Notes: a model not told the origin generated them from the sequence alone. DNA of 14,940 bases from JAZLIC01 sp045617225 (GCA_045617225.1 JAZLIC010000004.1:1-14940), one strand, 5' to 3'. Positions 1 through 7,921 are shown, counted from the first letter of the stretch. Translations and numbers: made by a program.

Positions 1-312
1 GGCATAAAGGTGCGTCCTTATAAGGAGATAAATCCGTCAGTCTTAAAAGAAGAAGCGGAGATAGAGCTCTTAAAGAAGTTGTGTGACCTTCCGGAGGAGA
101 TTACAAAGGCGGCAGAAACGCTTGAACCGGCACGTATTACACGTTATGTAATGGAGCTTGCTACCTGCTTCCATTCCTTCTATAACTCCTGCCGTGTAAA
201 GGTGGAGGACGAAGAAGTAATGCACGCCAGACTTAAATTGATTGACAGTACACGCATTGTAATTAAAGGCGTTCTTAAAATGCTTAAAATTACTGCACCG
301 GAAAAGATGTAA
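1..312 (+). CDS. argS: Arginyl-tRNA synthetase, C-terminal fragment (gene starts upstream of window)
   Basis: The first base of the window is already inside an open frame (G-I-K-V-R-P-Y...), so this is the last ~103 residues of a longer protein. The text matches the DALR anticodon-binding domain at the end of class I arginyl-tRNA synthetases: the helix with EPARITRYVMELATCFHSFY, then NSCRV, ARLKLIDSTRIVIKGVLKML and the terminal PEKM. This all-helical domain recognises the tRNA-Arg anticodon; the catalytic HIGH-containing core must lie upstream. A GTG at position 10 could be read as a start but is internal, because the reading frame and the homology both continue past it. The TAA stop is followed after 28 nt by the next gene, with no terminator between them, so argS probably heads or joins the long + strand transcription unit. 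The family assignment is secure. Confidence 0.93.
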   Translation, partial: GIKVRPYKEINPSVLKEEAEIELLKKLCDLPEEITKAAETLEPARITRYVMELATCFHSFYNSCRVKVEDEEVMHARLKLIDSTRIVIKGVLKMLKITAPEKM

Positions 313-340
313 TTGCGATGTAGTTTTCAGAGGTGATGGA

Positions 341-712
341 ATGAAGCTTTTAAAAAAGATTATTATACTTGTGACAGTGATAGCGACGCTTTGTGTCAAT
401 GTAAGTGCCGCAACTTGGCCTATGATTTTAGATGTCGGTGTCTATACGGGAAAGCTCTTTTACTGCGATACTATCGAACATAAGATTTCACTTGTCGATG
501 TTTCGCCGATAAAAGAAAACCCAACTTCAAATGATAAAAAGACTGCTCTTTCGGCGGAGTATGAGGCGATTGATTTTTCGGGTGCTTCAATCCGTTTAAA
601 GGGCGGCGAGATTGCCTTTGAAAGTGCGAACGATTATGTGGACAGTGATGTAACGGCTGTTATCGCACATACAACAGAGGGGCTGCGTGTTTTAAGTATT
701 GAATTCAAATAG
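341..712 (+). CDS. Small secreted protein of unknown function
   Basis: This encodes 123 residues starting at ATG 341, behind a GAGGTG-type ribosome binding site at about 331-337. Residues 1-23 form a clear Sec signal peptide: basic MKLLKK, a hydrophobic stretch, then an A-x-A-like end at VSA before ATWP. The mature part of about 100 residues has no cysteine pair, repeat or catalytic motif that I recognise. It contains a single Cys, and the alternation of charged and hydrophobic residues near the end (for example RLKGGEIAFES) suggests a beta-rich fold. It lies between argS and a secreted S41 protease. Its stop codon overlaps the ribosome binding site of that protease gene, so the two are almost certainly translated from one message. 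A functional partnership is possible but is inference only. The presence of a gene is well supported; its function is unknown. Confidence 0.8.
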   Translation: MKLLKKIIILVTVIATLCVNVSAATWPMILDVGVYTGKLFYCDTIEHKISLVDVSPIKENPTSNDKKTALSAEYEAIDFSGASIRLKGGEIAFESANDYVDSDVTAVIAHTTEGLRVLSIEFK

Positions 713-723
713 GAGTGATAAAT

Positions 724-2208
724 ATGAAAAGCTTTTTAAAAAGAGCTCTTGCAATAATATTGGCGGCAACATTTGTCTGCACAGTACCGACGGTATACGC
801 AGATGGAAATGCCGAAGTTTTGGAGTCGTTTAATACTATGACCGGCGACCAGACCGCCAAATATTTAAAAGAGCTTATACAATATATCGGAAATAATACG
901 AGAGATGAAGCGGCAACCAACGACCGTCTTTGCTATGAAGCATTGATGGGTATTATGAAGGCACGCCCTGATTTGTTTGAAACGGCAGTAGATTCAATGA
1001 TGGACTTCCTTGATGAATATTCCATCTATATGCCTCCGGAAAAGAGCGAGTATTTTTACAGTCAGCTTGAAAGTAATTTTGAGGGCATAGGCGTGACAAT
1101 TTTGCAACAAGACGATAAGTTTATTGTAAACGGAGTTTTGCCGGGAGCCGCCGCAGAGAAAGCGGGAATCAAAGCCGGCGATGTGTTTGTAACCGTTGAC
1201 GGCAGAGATGTTACGGGTATGGCTTTGGAGGAGCTTACAAGCATTGTCAGAGGACCTGTGGGAACAACGGTAACATTAGGCTTGTATCGAGAGGGAATAG
1301 ACGGTGTTCTTACTATTTCTGTTGTGCGTGATGTAATACACGACAGGGTTTTAGATGTTGCAGTTCTCGGCGAGGGCGAGACGAAAACATTATATCTTGG
1401 CTTGCCCACATTTTCCGACGGATGCAGTACTGAAATAGAGATGGAGCTTAACAATGCGGACGCAGAAGGAATAAAAAATGTAATCCTGGATTTGCGTAAT
1501 AATTCAGGCGGAATTTTTGAAGAAGCGATAAAGATTGCAAATCTGTTTTTGCCCGAAGGAAAGGTTATCGTATCCGAGGACAAAAAGGTGAAGGTATATA
1601 ATAAAAAGTATATGTCCGATAACAAGCGAAATAAGAAATATAATACCCTTGTTATGATAAACGAGAATTCGGCAAGTGCGTCGGAGGTTTTAACCGCCGC
1701 CCTTACGGAGAATAAGGCGGCAACTGCCTTGGGTGTAAGGTCGTTCGGTAAAGGAACGGTGCAGAATATAGTTCCGCTTAATACAGGCGCGTCTGTAAAG
1801 TTTACGGTGGCATATTACCTGACACCGCTTGGCAATAATATAAACAAAGTAGGTATCGAACCTGATATTGTAGTTGAGAACGAGTATGTTCCGCTTGATA
1901 TTACACCGTATACAGAGTTTGAGTATAAGAATGTATGGTCAAAAGGCGATGTATCGCCGGAAGTAAAATATGCAAAGGAAATGTTATCCGTTTGGGGACT
2001 GTATACAGGCGCAAAGGACGAGGTTTTTAACCGGGAGCTTGAAGATGCCATCTTTGTATTCCAGGGTGCAATGGGACTTTATCCGTACGGAGTATTGGAT
2101 TTGACAACACAGATTGCAATTTATAACAACCTTAAAACCACGAAAGATGTTATTGACAAGCAACTTGATGAGGCTCTTAAATATTTTAATATAAAAATCG
2201 AAGAATAA
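724..2208 (+). CDS. S41 family C-terminal processing protease (CtpA/Tsp-like) with PDZ and peptidoglycan-binding domains
   Basis: The preferred start is ATG 724, because AGGAG at 711-715 sits 8 nt before it. The in-frame GTG at 715 lies inside that site and is unlikely to be used. The protein then has 494 residues. Domains in order: a signal peptide (about 1-27, ending VYA); a PDZ domain (about 120-192, with the EGIGV loop and GVLPGAAAEKAGIKAGD); the S41 protease core; and a C-terminal peptidoglycan-binding-1-like repeat (about 411-472, with VFQGAMGLYPYGVLD). The Ser-Lys dyad is visible as Ser318 in NSASASEV and Lys343 in SFGKGTVQ, spaced 25 residues apart as in E. coli Tsp. Such proteases trim secreted or membrane proteins outside the membrane; in spore-formers CtpB is a paralogue that activates sigma-K. 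The genes on either side encode secreted or envelope proteins. The substrate is unknown. Confidence 0.93.
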   Translation: MKSFLKRALAIILAATFVCTVPTVYADGNAEVLESFNTMTGDQTAKYLKELIQYIGNNTRDEAATNDRLCYEALMGIMKARPDLFETAVDSMMDFLDEYSIYMPPEKSEYFYSQLESNFEGIGVTILQQDDKFIVNGVLPGAAAEKAGIKAGDVFVTVDGRDVTGMALEELTSIVRGPVGTTVTLGLYREGIDGVLTISVVRDVIHDRVLDVAVLGEGETKTLYLGLPTFSDGCSTEIEMELNNADAEGIKNVILDLRNNSGGIFEEAIKIANLFLPEGKVIVSEDKKVKVYNKKYMSDNKRNKKYNTLVMINENSASASEVLTAALTENKAATALGVRSFGKGTVQNIVPLNTGASVKFTVAYYLTPLGNNINKVGIEPDIVVENEYVPLDITPYTEFEYKNVWSKGDVSPEVKYAKEMLSVWGLYTGAKDEVFNRELEDAIFVFQGAMGLYPYGVLDLTTQIAIYNNLKTTKDVIDKQLDEALKYFNIKIEE

Positions 2209-2221
2209 AGGAGTGTTTCGG

Positions 2222-2959
2222 TTGAGAAAGACGGTAGAAATACTTGGCATAAAAATTGATAAACAAACGCAACAGGAGGCACTTGAAACTGCGAAAGGCT
2301 TTCTTAAAACGCCGGAAACATCAATGATTTTTACCCCTAATGCAGAAATTTTGGTTGCGGCGTCAAAAGATGAGGAATACTTTAATATTCTTAACAGTGC
2401 GGACCTCTGCACCCCTGACGGTATAGGCGTTGTGTATGGCTCTAAAATACTTAAAGACCCAATTGCAGAGCGTGTTGCAGGCTATGATTTGGGTGTTTCT
2501 CTCCTTGAATATTGCGCAAAGAGCGGCGACGGTGTATTTTTCTTCGGCTCAAAGCCGGGCGTTGCGGAAAAGGCAAAGGCAGAACTTGAAAATAAGATGC
2601 CCGGAATAAATATAGTGGGTACAAGGAACGGTTATTTTAAAGACGAGGACACCCCTGAAATTATCGAAGAAATAAACAATTCCGGGGCAAAGCTTTTGCT
2701 TGTTTGCCTTGGCTTTCCGAAGCAGGAAAAGTGGATTTATGCTAACAGGGAAAAGTTAAGCGCACATCTTTGTATGGGACTTGGCGGTGCATTAGATGTG
2801 CTTGCCGGTGAAGTAAAGCGTGCACCTGACTTCTATATAAAATGCAATATTGAGTGGTTGTATCGTCTTTGCAAGCAACCGAGCCGATTTAAGAGGTATG
2901 GGGCGTTGCCTAAATTTATTAAGATGGTGTTTGACGAGAAAAAAGCAAAAGGAATATAG
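2222..2959 (+). CDS. WecG/TagA/CpsF family glycosyltransferase (probable N-acetylmannosaminyltransferase)
   Basis: The start chosen is TTG 2222, 8 nt after AGGAG at 2209-2213; a GTG at 2213 overlaps that site. This gives 245 residues, the normal family length. GT26 family hallmarks are all present: TPNAE (Thr38, Asn40), PDGIG with the proposed catalytic base Asp66, Arg84 in AERVAGYD, GFPKQEKW, GGALDVLAGEVKRAP and EWLYRL. The first three sites match Thr37, Asp65 and Arg83 of the studied Thermoanaerobacter TagA, shifted by one. TagA adds ManNAc to undecaprenyl-PP-GlcNAc on the inner membrane face, the committed step of wall teichoic acid linkage-unit synthesis. WecG members use ManNAcA for enterobacterial common antigen. 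No other teichoic or polysaccharide gene is in the window, so the exact sugar and polymer cannot be named. Family membership is secure. Confidence 0.92.
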   Translation: MRKTVEILGIKIDKQTQQEALETAKGFLKTPETSMIFTPNAEILVAASKDEEYFNILNSADLCTPDGIGVVYGSKILKDPIAERVAGYDLGVSLLEYCAKSGDGVFFFGSKPGVAEKAKAELENKMPGINIVGTRNGYFKDEDTPEIIEEINNSGAKLLLVCLGFPKQEKWIYANREKLSAHLCMGLGGALDVLAGEVKRAPDFYIKCNIEWLYRLCKQPSRFKRYGALPKFIKMVFDEKKAKGI

Positions 2960-2973
2960 GAGTTGTGATGTAA

Positions 2974-3519
2974 ATGTTGTATTTACTTTTGGCAGACGGT
3001 TTTGAAGAGGTTGAGGCGATTGCCACTCTTGATGTTATAAGAAGGGCGGAAATCAAAGTCTTGACCGTTGGCGTTAAAGACAGATTTGCAGAGGGTGCAC
3101 ACGGTGTAAAGATTGAGGCGGACATACCCTTTGATAAGATGGACAAAGCGGCAATCGAGGGCGTTATTTTGCCCGGAGGTATGCCCGGAACATTAAATTT
3201 ACAGAAGAATGATGACGTTATAAAACTGATAGAGGAATGTGCGGAAAAGGGACTTTTGGTTGCCTCTGTTTGTGCCGCACCTATGATTGTGGGCAGTATG
3301 GGACTGCTTGAAGGCAGGAAGGCTACCTGTTTCCCGGGGTATGAGGACGAGCTTTTGGGGGCGACGGTTACAGATGAGTCTGTTGTAGTTGACGGAAGCT
3401 TTATTACCGCACAAGGAGCGGGCGTAAGTCTGCAATTTGGTGCCGCAATCGTTGATTATATTAGGGGCGAGGAAGGCAAGGGTAACGCTATCCTCAAAAA
3501 GATGCAATGCAAATGTTAA
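2974..3519 (+). CDS. DJ-1/PfpI superfamily protein (DJ-1/YajL-like)
   Basis: This encodes 181 residues from ATG 2974. AGGAG at 2958-2962 overlaps the preceding stop; the 11-nt spacing is long, but no better start exists because TAA at 2971 precedes the ATG. The conserved acidic residue of the family is Glu14 in GFEEVEAI. The reactive cysteine is Cys100 at the nucleophile elbow (ASVCAAP), and ILPGGMPGTLNL and TAQGAG are also typical. The protein is single-domain and cytosolic with no signal peptide, which fits the DJ-1/YajL branch rather than the PfpI proteases. Relatives are redox-sensitive proteins reported as glyoxalases or protein/nucleotide deglycases; the true activity is disputed, so none is assigned here. 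The last 13 nt overlap the next gene. Confidence 0.88.
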   Translation: MLYLLLADGFEEVEAIATLDVIRRAEIKVLTVGVKDRFAEGAHGVKIEADIPFDKMDKAAIEGVILPGGMPGTLNLQKNDDVIKLIEECAEKGLLVASVCAAPMIVGSMGLLEGRKATCFPGYEDELLGATVTDESVVVDGSFITAQGAGVSLQFGAAIVDYIRGEEGKGNAILKKMQCKC

Positions 3520-4088
3520 AAGAAGATTTAAGAAAAAGGTTTCTTGAAGTCAGAAACAGTATTGATGACAGGGAGCGGAGTCTTAAAAGTTTGGATATAG
3601 CAAAGCACTTGTTTGATATGCCCGAATATAATTCGGCAAGGAGTATATTTCTGTACCTGTCAATAGGCAGTGAGGTCGATACGAAACCGATTTTTGACAG
3701 GGCGAAAGCTGACGGCAAGCGTATTTCTGTTCCGCTTTGTGTCTTGGATAAGCGTTGTATGGAGCTTTATTTTGTAGAGAGTTACGACGATTTGGATATA
3801 GGCAGTTACAAAATATATGAGCCGAAGAAGGATTTGATATTAAGCGGAAAGCTTAAACAAGCGGCGGCGGAGGAGGTAGATATTTCCGTTGTGCCGGGCG
3901 TTTGCTTTGATTTTAATGGTAACAGAATTGGCTATGGCGGCGGATATTATGACAAGTTTTTAAGCACTTTTAAAGGCGTTTCCGTAGGTATTACATATGA
4001 TTGTTGTATGACAGAGGAAATTTGCCCTGATAAATACGATGCACCGGTAGATATTGTATTAACAGAGAGCGGAGCAAAGAGGAGTTAG
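3507..4088 (+). CDS. 5-formyltetrahydrofolate cyclo-ligase
   Basis: This encodes 193 residues. The protein converts 5-formyltetrahydrofolate plus ATP to 5,10-methenyltetrahydrofolate, returning an otherwise inert folate to the one-carbon pool in the cytosol. The family signature is plain: an N-terminal basic helix (LKEDLRKRFLEVRNSID), FLYLSIGSEVDTKP, SVPLC, and the nucleotide/folate-binding loop VPGVCFD...RIGYGGGYYDKFL, with the glycine run at residues 142-146. Two in-frame ATGs, at 3507 and 3513, are possible starts; the second gives the more usual MLKEDLRK beginning. Neither has a recognisable ribosome binding site. Both lie inside the end of the DJ-1 gene, whose TAA is at 3517-3519, so initiation probably depends on ribosomes terminating there (translational coupling, inferred). 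Confidence 0.9.
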   Translation: MQMLKEDLRKRFLEVRNSIDDRERSLKSLDIAKHLFDMPEYNSARSIFLYLSIGSEVDTKPIFDRAKADGKRISVPLCVLDKRCMELYFVESYDDLDIGSYKIYEPKKDLILSGKLKQAAAEEVDISVVPGVCFDFNGNRIGYGGGYYDKFLSTFKGVSVGITYDCCMTEEICPDKYDAPVDIVLTESGAKRS

Positions 4089-4091
4089 AAA

Positions 4092-4982
4092 TTGAGAAAC
4101 GGATATTTAGAAGATAAAAAAGCACTGCGCAGTATGCGTTGGATATTATTTTGGGTAATAGTGACGCAAACCGTTGCATCACTTTTGATAAGTGCGATGT
4201 TCAGCTTTTGGGACGGTGGCGAGCATATATATTTGCAGACCTTGTTGATAGAAATTATCGCTTACCCGTTGCCTATAATTTTATATGCACGCACAGGCTG
4301 GCGGCAAAGCCCGGAGAACGCCGCATATGAATTCAGCTTGCGCCCGTTTAAGATTAAGCTTTTGCCTGTCATAGTGCTTATGGCAGTAGGCGGACAGTTC
4401 GTGCAGATGCTTTTGAATTTAATCCCTGCGTATTTTTTAAAAAGCAGCAGTGATGTTATGCCTGCCACCATAACAGAGCTTATGGCAGGTATTTTGGTGA
4501 TAGCGGTTATCCCTGCTTTTTTTGAGGAATTTTTAATGCGCGGTATCGTATACGGAGTTATGTCAAGGCAAAGCACATCTGCCGCCGCAATTTTTACGAC
4601 GGTTATGTTTGCTCTGCTTCACGCAGACCTCAGCGCACTTTTGGGATATATCTTTTTGGGAATTATGTTAGTATTTATTTTAAGACGGACAAAATCGGTG
4701 TATGCCGCAATGATTTTTCATTTTGTCAATAATCTTACCGCATTGCTTATCGGCTTCCTTTCGGAGGAGTTGGCATATATGCCCGGTCTTACAATCGGAA
4801 TGTTTGTAGCGGGCGTAGTCGTATTTTTGGGTACGGTTGTACTTATGAAGTATATAACGCCAAAGCCTGAGGAAACCGTTGAAAAGCGAAAAGGCACGGT
4901 TTTGGAGCAAAGCTTTTTTTGCTTGCCGACAATTATATGCTTTATATCGGTAATAACCGTTATGATAATTAAACTGAGGTAA
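4092..4982 (+). CDS. CPBP family intramembrane metalloprotease
   Basis: This encodes 296 residues from TTG 4092. GGAG at 4081-4084, within the preceding stop region, gives a 7-nt spacing, and there is no competing ATG nearby. The protein is very hydrophobic with about eight membrane segments. It carries the CPBP (formerly Abi/CAAX) active-site motifs: EEFLMRG with Glu145, Glu146 and Arg150; the FALLH motif with His177; and the HFVNN motif with His210 and Asn213. These residues form a membrane-buried glutamate/histidine site in the Rce1-like fold. Bacterial members include proteases that handle bacteriocin immunity, peptide maturation or membrane-protein turnover; most, including this one, have no known substrate. 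No bacteriocin precursor or ABC exporter is visible next to it, which argues weakly against a bacteriocin role. It sits 3 nt after the cyclo-ligase gene and 19 nt before mltG. Confidence 0.88.
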   Translation: MRNGYLEDKKALRSMRWILFWVIVTQTVASLLISAMFSFWDGGEHIYLQTLLIEIIAYPLPIILYARTGWRQSPENAAYEFSLRPFKIKLLPVIVLMAVGGQFVQMLLNLIPAYFLKSSSDVMPATITELMAGILVIAVIPAFFEEFLMRGIVYGVMSRQSTSAAAIFTTVMFALLHADLSALLGYIFLGIMLVFILRRTKSVYAAMIFHFVNNLTALLIGFLSEELAYMPGLTIGMFVAGVVVFLGTVVLMKYITPKPEETVEKRKGTVLEQSFFCLPTIICFISVITVMIIKLR

Positions 4983-5001
4983 AACAGAAGGGGATTTTGT
5001 T

Positions 5002-6057
5002 ATGGGAAAAACAGAGAGGGAGGCTATGCGCAACCGCAGAAAGAAGGGTTGTGCAGGCAGGATATTTACTGCGATAATTGCAATTGCTCTTATATTTTGG
5101 GGTGCAGGTATCGTTACCGACTTTACAGGCACATTCGGCAGGGGTAAGAGCTATACCGTGGATATACCGGACGGAGCCGGCTCGTCAAGCATAGCGAAAA
5201 TACTTGACGATAGCGGAGTGATACATTCAACTGTTGCGTTTAAGATATACTCCAAGCTGCACAAAGCACCGCTTTATCAGAAGGGCAAGCACACACTGAG
5301 CACATCTATGTCCTTTAAAGAGATTACAAGCGTTTTAGCATCTGCTCCGGATTTTGATGAGAGCGACTGTATAAAGGTTTTGATACCGGAAGGCTTTGAG
5401 GCGTATGAGATTGCAAAGGCGCTTAAAGAAAGCGGCGCAATAGAGAGCGAGGAAGAATTTATCCACCTGCTTGACCATAGCGACTTTTCCGAAAAGTTCC
5501 CCTTTACACTTGATATAAAGCGCAGTCAGAATCGTTTGGAGGGTTATCTTTACCCTGCAACATATTTTATTCCAAAAGGTTCAACCGACCGTGATATTAT
5601 TGAGATGATGCTTACAAAGTTCAGCGATGTTGTCCTTCCGCTTTATGATGCATCAGACACCGAGTATACATTGGACGAGATTGTGACCTTTGCATCTATC
5701 ATAGAGAAAGAGGCGGCAAATGATGATGAGCGTGGTTTGATTGCATCGGTGTTTAAGAACAGGTTAGATGCCGGCGTCGGACTTTGCTCTTGTGCGACAA
5801 TACAATATATCATAAAGGAACGCAAAGAAATATTAAGCGAAAGCGATACCGCTATTGATTCGCCGTATAATACATATAAGTACAGAGATTTGCCCATAGG
5901 TCCTATTGCTTCACCGGGCGAAGCATCTGTAAAAGCGGCACTTAATCCTGATGATACGGAGTATTTATACTTTGCGGCATCGGCGGACGGCACAAAGAAC
6001 TATTTTTCAAAGACGTATGACGAGCATATGAAAAAGGTAGATAAGATACAAAAGTAG
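5002..6057 (+). CDS. mltG: Endolytic transglycosylase MltG
   Basis: This encodes 351 residues from ATG 5002, with an AAGGGG ribosome binding site about 9 nt upstream. MltG is an inner-membrane enzyme that cleaves nascent peptidoglycan internally and sets glycan strand length. Layout: a short basic cytoplasmic tail (residues 1-15), one membrane anchor (about 16-36), a LysM-like lobe beginning near YTVDIPDGAGSSSIAKIL, and the catalytic YceG domain. Visible family motifs are RLEGYLYPATY, FASIIEKEA (Glu235-Lys236-Glu237, which includes the conserved catalytic glutamate region), SVFKNRL, SCATIQYI (the usual Firmicutes form), PYNTYKY, GPIASPGEASVKAAL, and the terminal YLYFAAS...FSKTYDEHMKKV. It is followed 11 nt later by trmR, the order also seen as yrrL-yrrM in Bacillus subtilis. 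Confidence 0.95.
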   Translation: MGKTEREAMRNRRKKGCAGRIFTAIIAIALIFWGAGIVTDFTGTFGRGKSYTVDIPDGAGSSSIAKILDDSGVIHSTVAFKIYSKLHKAPLYQKGKHTLSTSMSFKEITSVLASAPDFDESDCIKVLIPEGFEAYEIAKALKESGAIESEEEFIHLLDHSDFSEKFPFTLDIKRSQNRLEGYLYPATYFIPKGSTDRDIIEMMLTKFSDVVLPLYDASDTEYTLDEIVTFASIIEKEAANDDERGLIASVFKNRLDAGVGLCSCATIQYIIKERKEILSESDTAIDSPYNTYKYRDLPIGPIASPGEASVKAALNPDDTEYLYFAASADGTKNYFSKTYDEHMKKVDKIQK

Positions 6058-6068
6058 AGGATAAACCA

Positions 6069-6719
6069 ATGATTGACGATAATATTAACCACGAATACAT
6101 AATACGCTATATCCGTGACTGTCTGCCGCAGACAGAGGGACTTATTGCCGAAATGGAGGAATACGCAAAGGCGAATGATGTACCGATTTCTCAGCCGGAG
6201 AGTATACGCCTGCTTGAAATCCTGGTACGCCTCGGCGGTGCGAAGCGGATTTTGGAAATCGGCACCGCTATCGGCTATTCCGCTATCAGAATGTCAAAGG
6301 CTTGCGGCGGATATGTGGACACGATAGAACGCTCGGAGGAGCTTGTAAAAATTGCGAAAGATAACATTTCACGCAGTGGACTTGACGGAAAGATTAAGGT
6401 GATTGAGGGCGATGCGGCGGAGATTATGTCATCGCTTGACGGCGAGTATGACCTCATATTTTTAGATGCGGCAAAGGCACAGTACAGTGCCTTCTTCCCT
6501 GAATGTGTACGCCTTTTAAAAAGCGGCGGAATGTTGGTGTCGGATAATGTCTTGTATAAGGGTATGACCGCTACCGATGAGCTTTTGCTCCACAGAAAGC
6601 GCACCATAGTAAAACGCCTGCGAGAGTACCTTGATATGCTTAGAGAAAACCCATCATTTGATACAGTGGTACTTCCGATAGGTGACGGAGTGGCACTGAG
6701 CTTGGCTAAGGAGAAATAG
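6069..6719 (+). CDS. trmR: SAM-dependent O-methyltransferase, probable tRNA 5-hydroxyuridine methyltransferase TrmR
   Basis: This encodes 216 residues from ATG 6069, with AGAGG about 8 nt upstream. It is a class I Rossmann methyltransferase of the methyltransf_3 (catechol O-methyltransferase-like) family. The SAM-binding motif I is LEIGTAIGYSAIRM, with Glu63. An acidic IERSEE motif follows, then metal-site residues in FLDAAKAQY (Asp133) and SDNVLYKG. Bacillus TrmR (YrrM) methylates 5-hydroxyuridine at the tRNA wobble position to 5-methoxyuridine. The assignment to TrmR rather than a generic O-methyltransferase rests on length, overall similarity and the conserved position just after mltG. The hydroxylation genes that often follow in Bacilli (trhP1/trhP2) are absent here; rodA follows instead. 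The family is secure and the substrate likely. Confidence 0.85.
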   Translation: MIDDNINHEYIIRYIRDCLPQTEGLIAEMEEYAKANDVPISQPESIRLLEILVRLGGAKRILEIGTAIGYSAIRMSKACGGYVDTIERSEELVKIAKDNISRSGLDGKIKVIEGDAAEIMSSLDGEYDLIFLDAAKAQYSAFFPECVRLLKSGGMLVSDNVLYKGMTATDELLLHRKRTIVKRLREYLDMLRENPSFDTVVLPIGDGVALSLAKEK

Positions 6720-6720
6720 T

Positions 6721-7821
6721 ATGAGAAACAGAATGTTTTTTAGGAATTTTGATTTTATATTGCTGAGCCTTATCCTGGTGACAGCTCTCTTTGGCATACT
6801 TATGATTTCAAGTGCAGGTGGAGAGTCTGCCGGCAGATATGTTATAATTCAGTCGGCGGCACTTGTTTTGGGCGTAGCAGGAATATTTGCACTTATGATT
6901 TTGGACTATGAATATCTGGCACAGATTTCAAAGATATTATATGTTGTTTCTGTTCTGCTTTTAATCCTCGTATTGATACCGGGGCTCGGCAGAATGGAAA
7001 ACGGCGCCAGAAGCTGGTTTAGATTAGGTCCTGTCAGTATGCAACCGGCAGAGCTTGTAAAGATAACATTTATTATCACATTTTCAAAGCACCTGTCCGA
7101 AGCCAAAGACCGTATAAATGAGCCGAAAACTCTGCTTGCACTTATTTTGCATTTTGCCGTGCTGGGTATATTGATACTTTTCCAGCCTGACTTTGGTACA
7201 TTTGTGGTATTTTTTATTATCGCATTTGCAATGCTTTTTATAGCCGGACTTAGCTTAAAGTATGTCGGCTTCGGTGCTTTGGGACTTGCAGTTGCCGCCC
7301 CTGCGGCGTGGTTTTTCTTCTTGAAGGATTACCAAAAGGCAAGAATAATCAACGTTTTTAACCCTGAAAACGACCCAAGCGGTACAGGCTATCATGTAAT
7401 CCAGTCAAAGCTTGCCGCAGGTAGCGGAAAGCTTTTCGGCACAGGTCTTTATAAGGGGTCAAGTCAGTTTAACAACCTGTTGCCGGAGCGTCACACCGAC
7501 TTTATCTATTCGGTGGTATGCGAGGAGCTTGGTATGGTTGGCGGAATTCTTGTAATCGCTCTGCTGGTTGCAATAATTTTAAGAATTATATATATAGGCA
7601 TAAACGCAAGGAACAGTTTGGGACTTTATATCTGCACAGGCGTTGCGGCAATGTTCATCTTCCAGGCCTTTGAAAATATCGGTATGTGTATCGGACTTTT
7701 TCCTGTCACGGGAATAACTCTGCCGTTTTTCAGTTACGGCGGCTCATCGCTTCTTACAAATATGCTGGCAATAGGCTTGGTTATAAATGTAAAGTATAGG
7801 AGCCGGATAATAAATTTTTAA
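6721..7821 (+). CDS. rodA: Rod shape-determining protein RodA (SEDS peptidoglycan glycosyltransferase)
   Basis: This encodes 366 residues from ATG 6721, one base after the trmR stop, with AAGGAG at about 6708-6713. It is a polytopic protein with roughly ten membrane helices that polymerises lipid II into glycan strands with a class B PBP during elongation. SEDS signatures are clear: NGARSWF near residue 96, MQPAELVK, FQPDFGTF, YQKARI, a large extracellular loop with GTGYHVIQSK and GSSQFNNLLPERHTDFIYSV, then ENIGMCIGLFPVTGITLPF and SYGGSSLL. The catalytic aspartate is Asp260 in HTDF, in line with the residues studied in Thermus and E. coli RodA. RodA is preferred over FtsW or SpoVE because of the QFNNLLPERHTDF-type loop and the short N-terminus. 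It is the last gene of the unit; a terminator follows at 7878. Confidence 0.94.
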   Translation: MRNRMFFRNFDFILLSLILVTALFGILMISSAGGESAGRYVIIQSAALVLGVAGIFALMILDYEYLAQISKILYVVSVLLLILVLIPGLGRMENGARSWFRLGPVSMQPAELVKITFIITFSKHLSEAKDRINEPKTLLALILHFAVLGILILFQPDFGTFVVFFIIAFAMLFIAGLSLKYVGFGALGLAVAAPAAWFFFLKDYQKARIINVFNPENDPSGTGYHVIQSKLAAGSGKLFGTGLYKGSSQFNNLLPERHTDFIYSVVCEELGMVGGILVIALLVAIILRIIYIGINARNSLGLYICTGVAAMFIFQAFENIGMCIGLFPVTGITLPFFSYGGSSLLTNMLAIGLVINVKYRSRIINF

Positions 7822-7877
7822 GGCTCAAAATCTGTAAAGCCAAATTACTTTGCAGCGCTTTAACCATGTTATAATGC

Positions 7878-7902
7878 AGGTCGACCGTCGGTCGTCCTTT
7901 TT
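7878..7902 (+). terminator. Intrinsic terminator after rodA
   Basis: AGG (7878-7880) and CGACC (7882-7886) pair with GGTCG (7890-7894) and CCT (7896-7898) around a 3-nt GTC loop, with one T-T mismatch. A run of five T follows (7898-7902). It lies 56 nt after the rodA stop and before the next promoter, so it marks the end of the ten-gene + strand unit. Confidence 0.75.
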
Positions 7903-7921
7903 AATTGTCAAATAAATCAAA

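Noticed and set aside
715..723. GTG start for the S41 protease
   Set aside because: The GTG lies within the AGGAG ribosome binding site; ATG 724 is 8 nt after it and begins a proper signal peptide.
1062..1625. Long minus-strand open frame inside the S41 protease gene
   Set aside because: It is a serine/proline-rich antisense shadow with no ribosome binding site or recognisable domain, fully overlapped by a well-supported gene.
4092..4982. Bacteriocin immunity or phage-abortive function for the CPBP protein
   Set aside because: No bacteriocin precursor, exporter or defence gene is adjacent; the neighbours are housekeeping and envelope genes.
7849..7875. Promoter with TATAAT at 7870-7875 after rodA
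   Set aside because: The best upstream partner (TTTGCA) is poor with 15-nt spacing, and the terminator hairpin follows at once.
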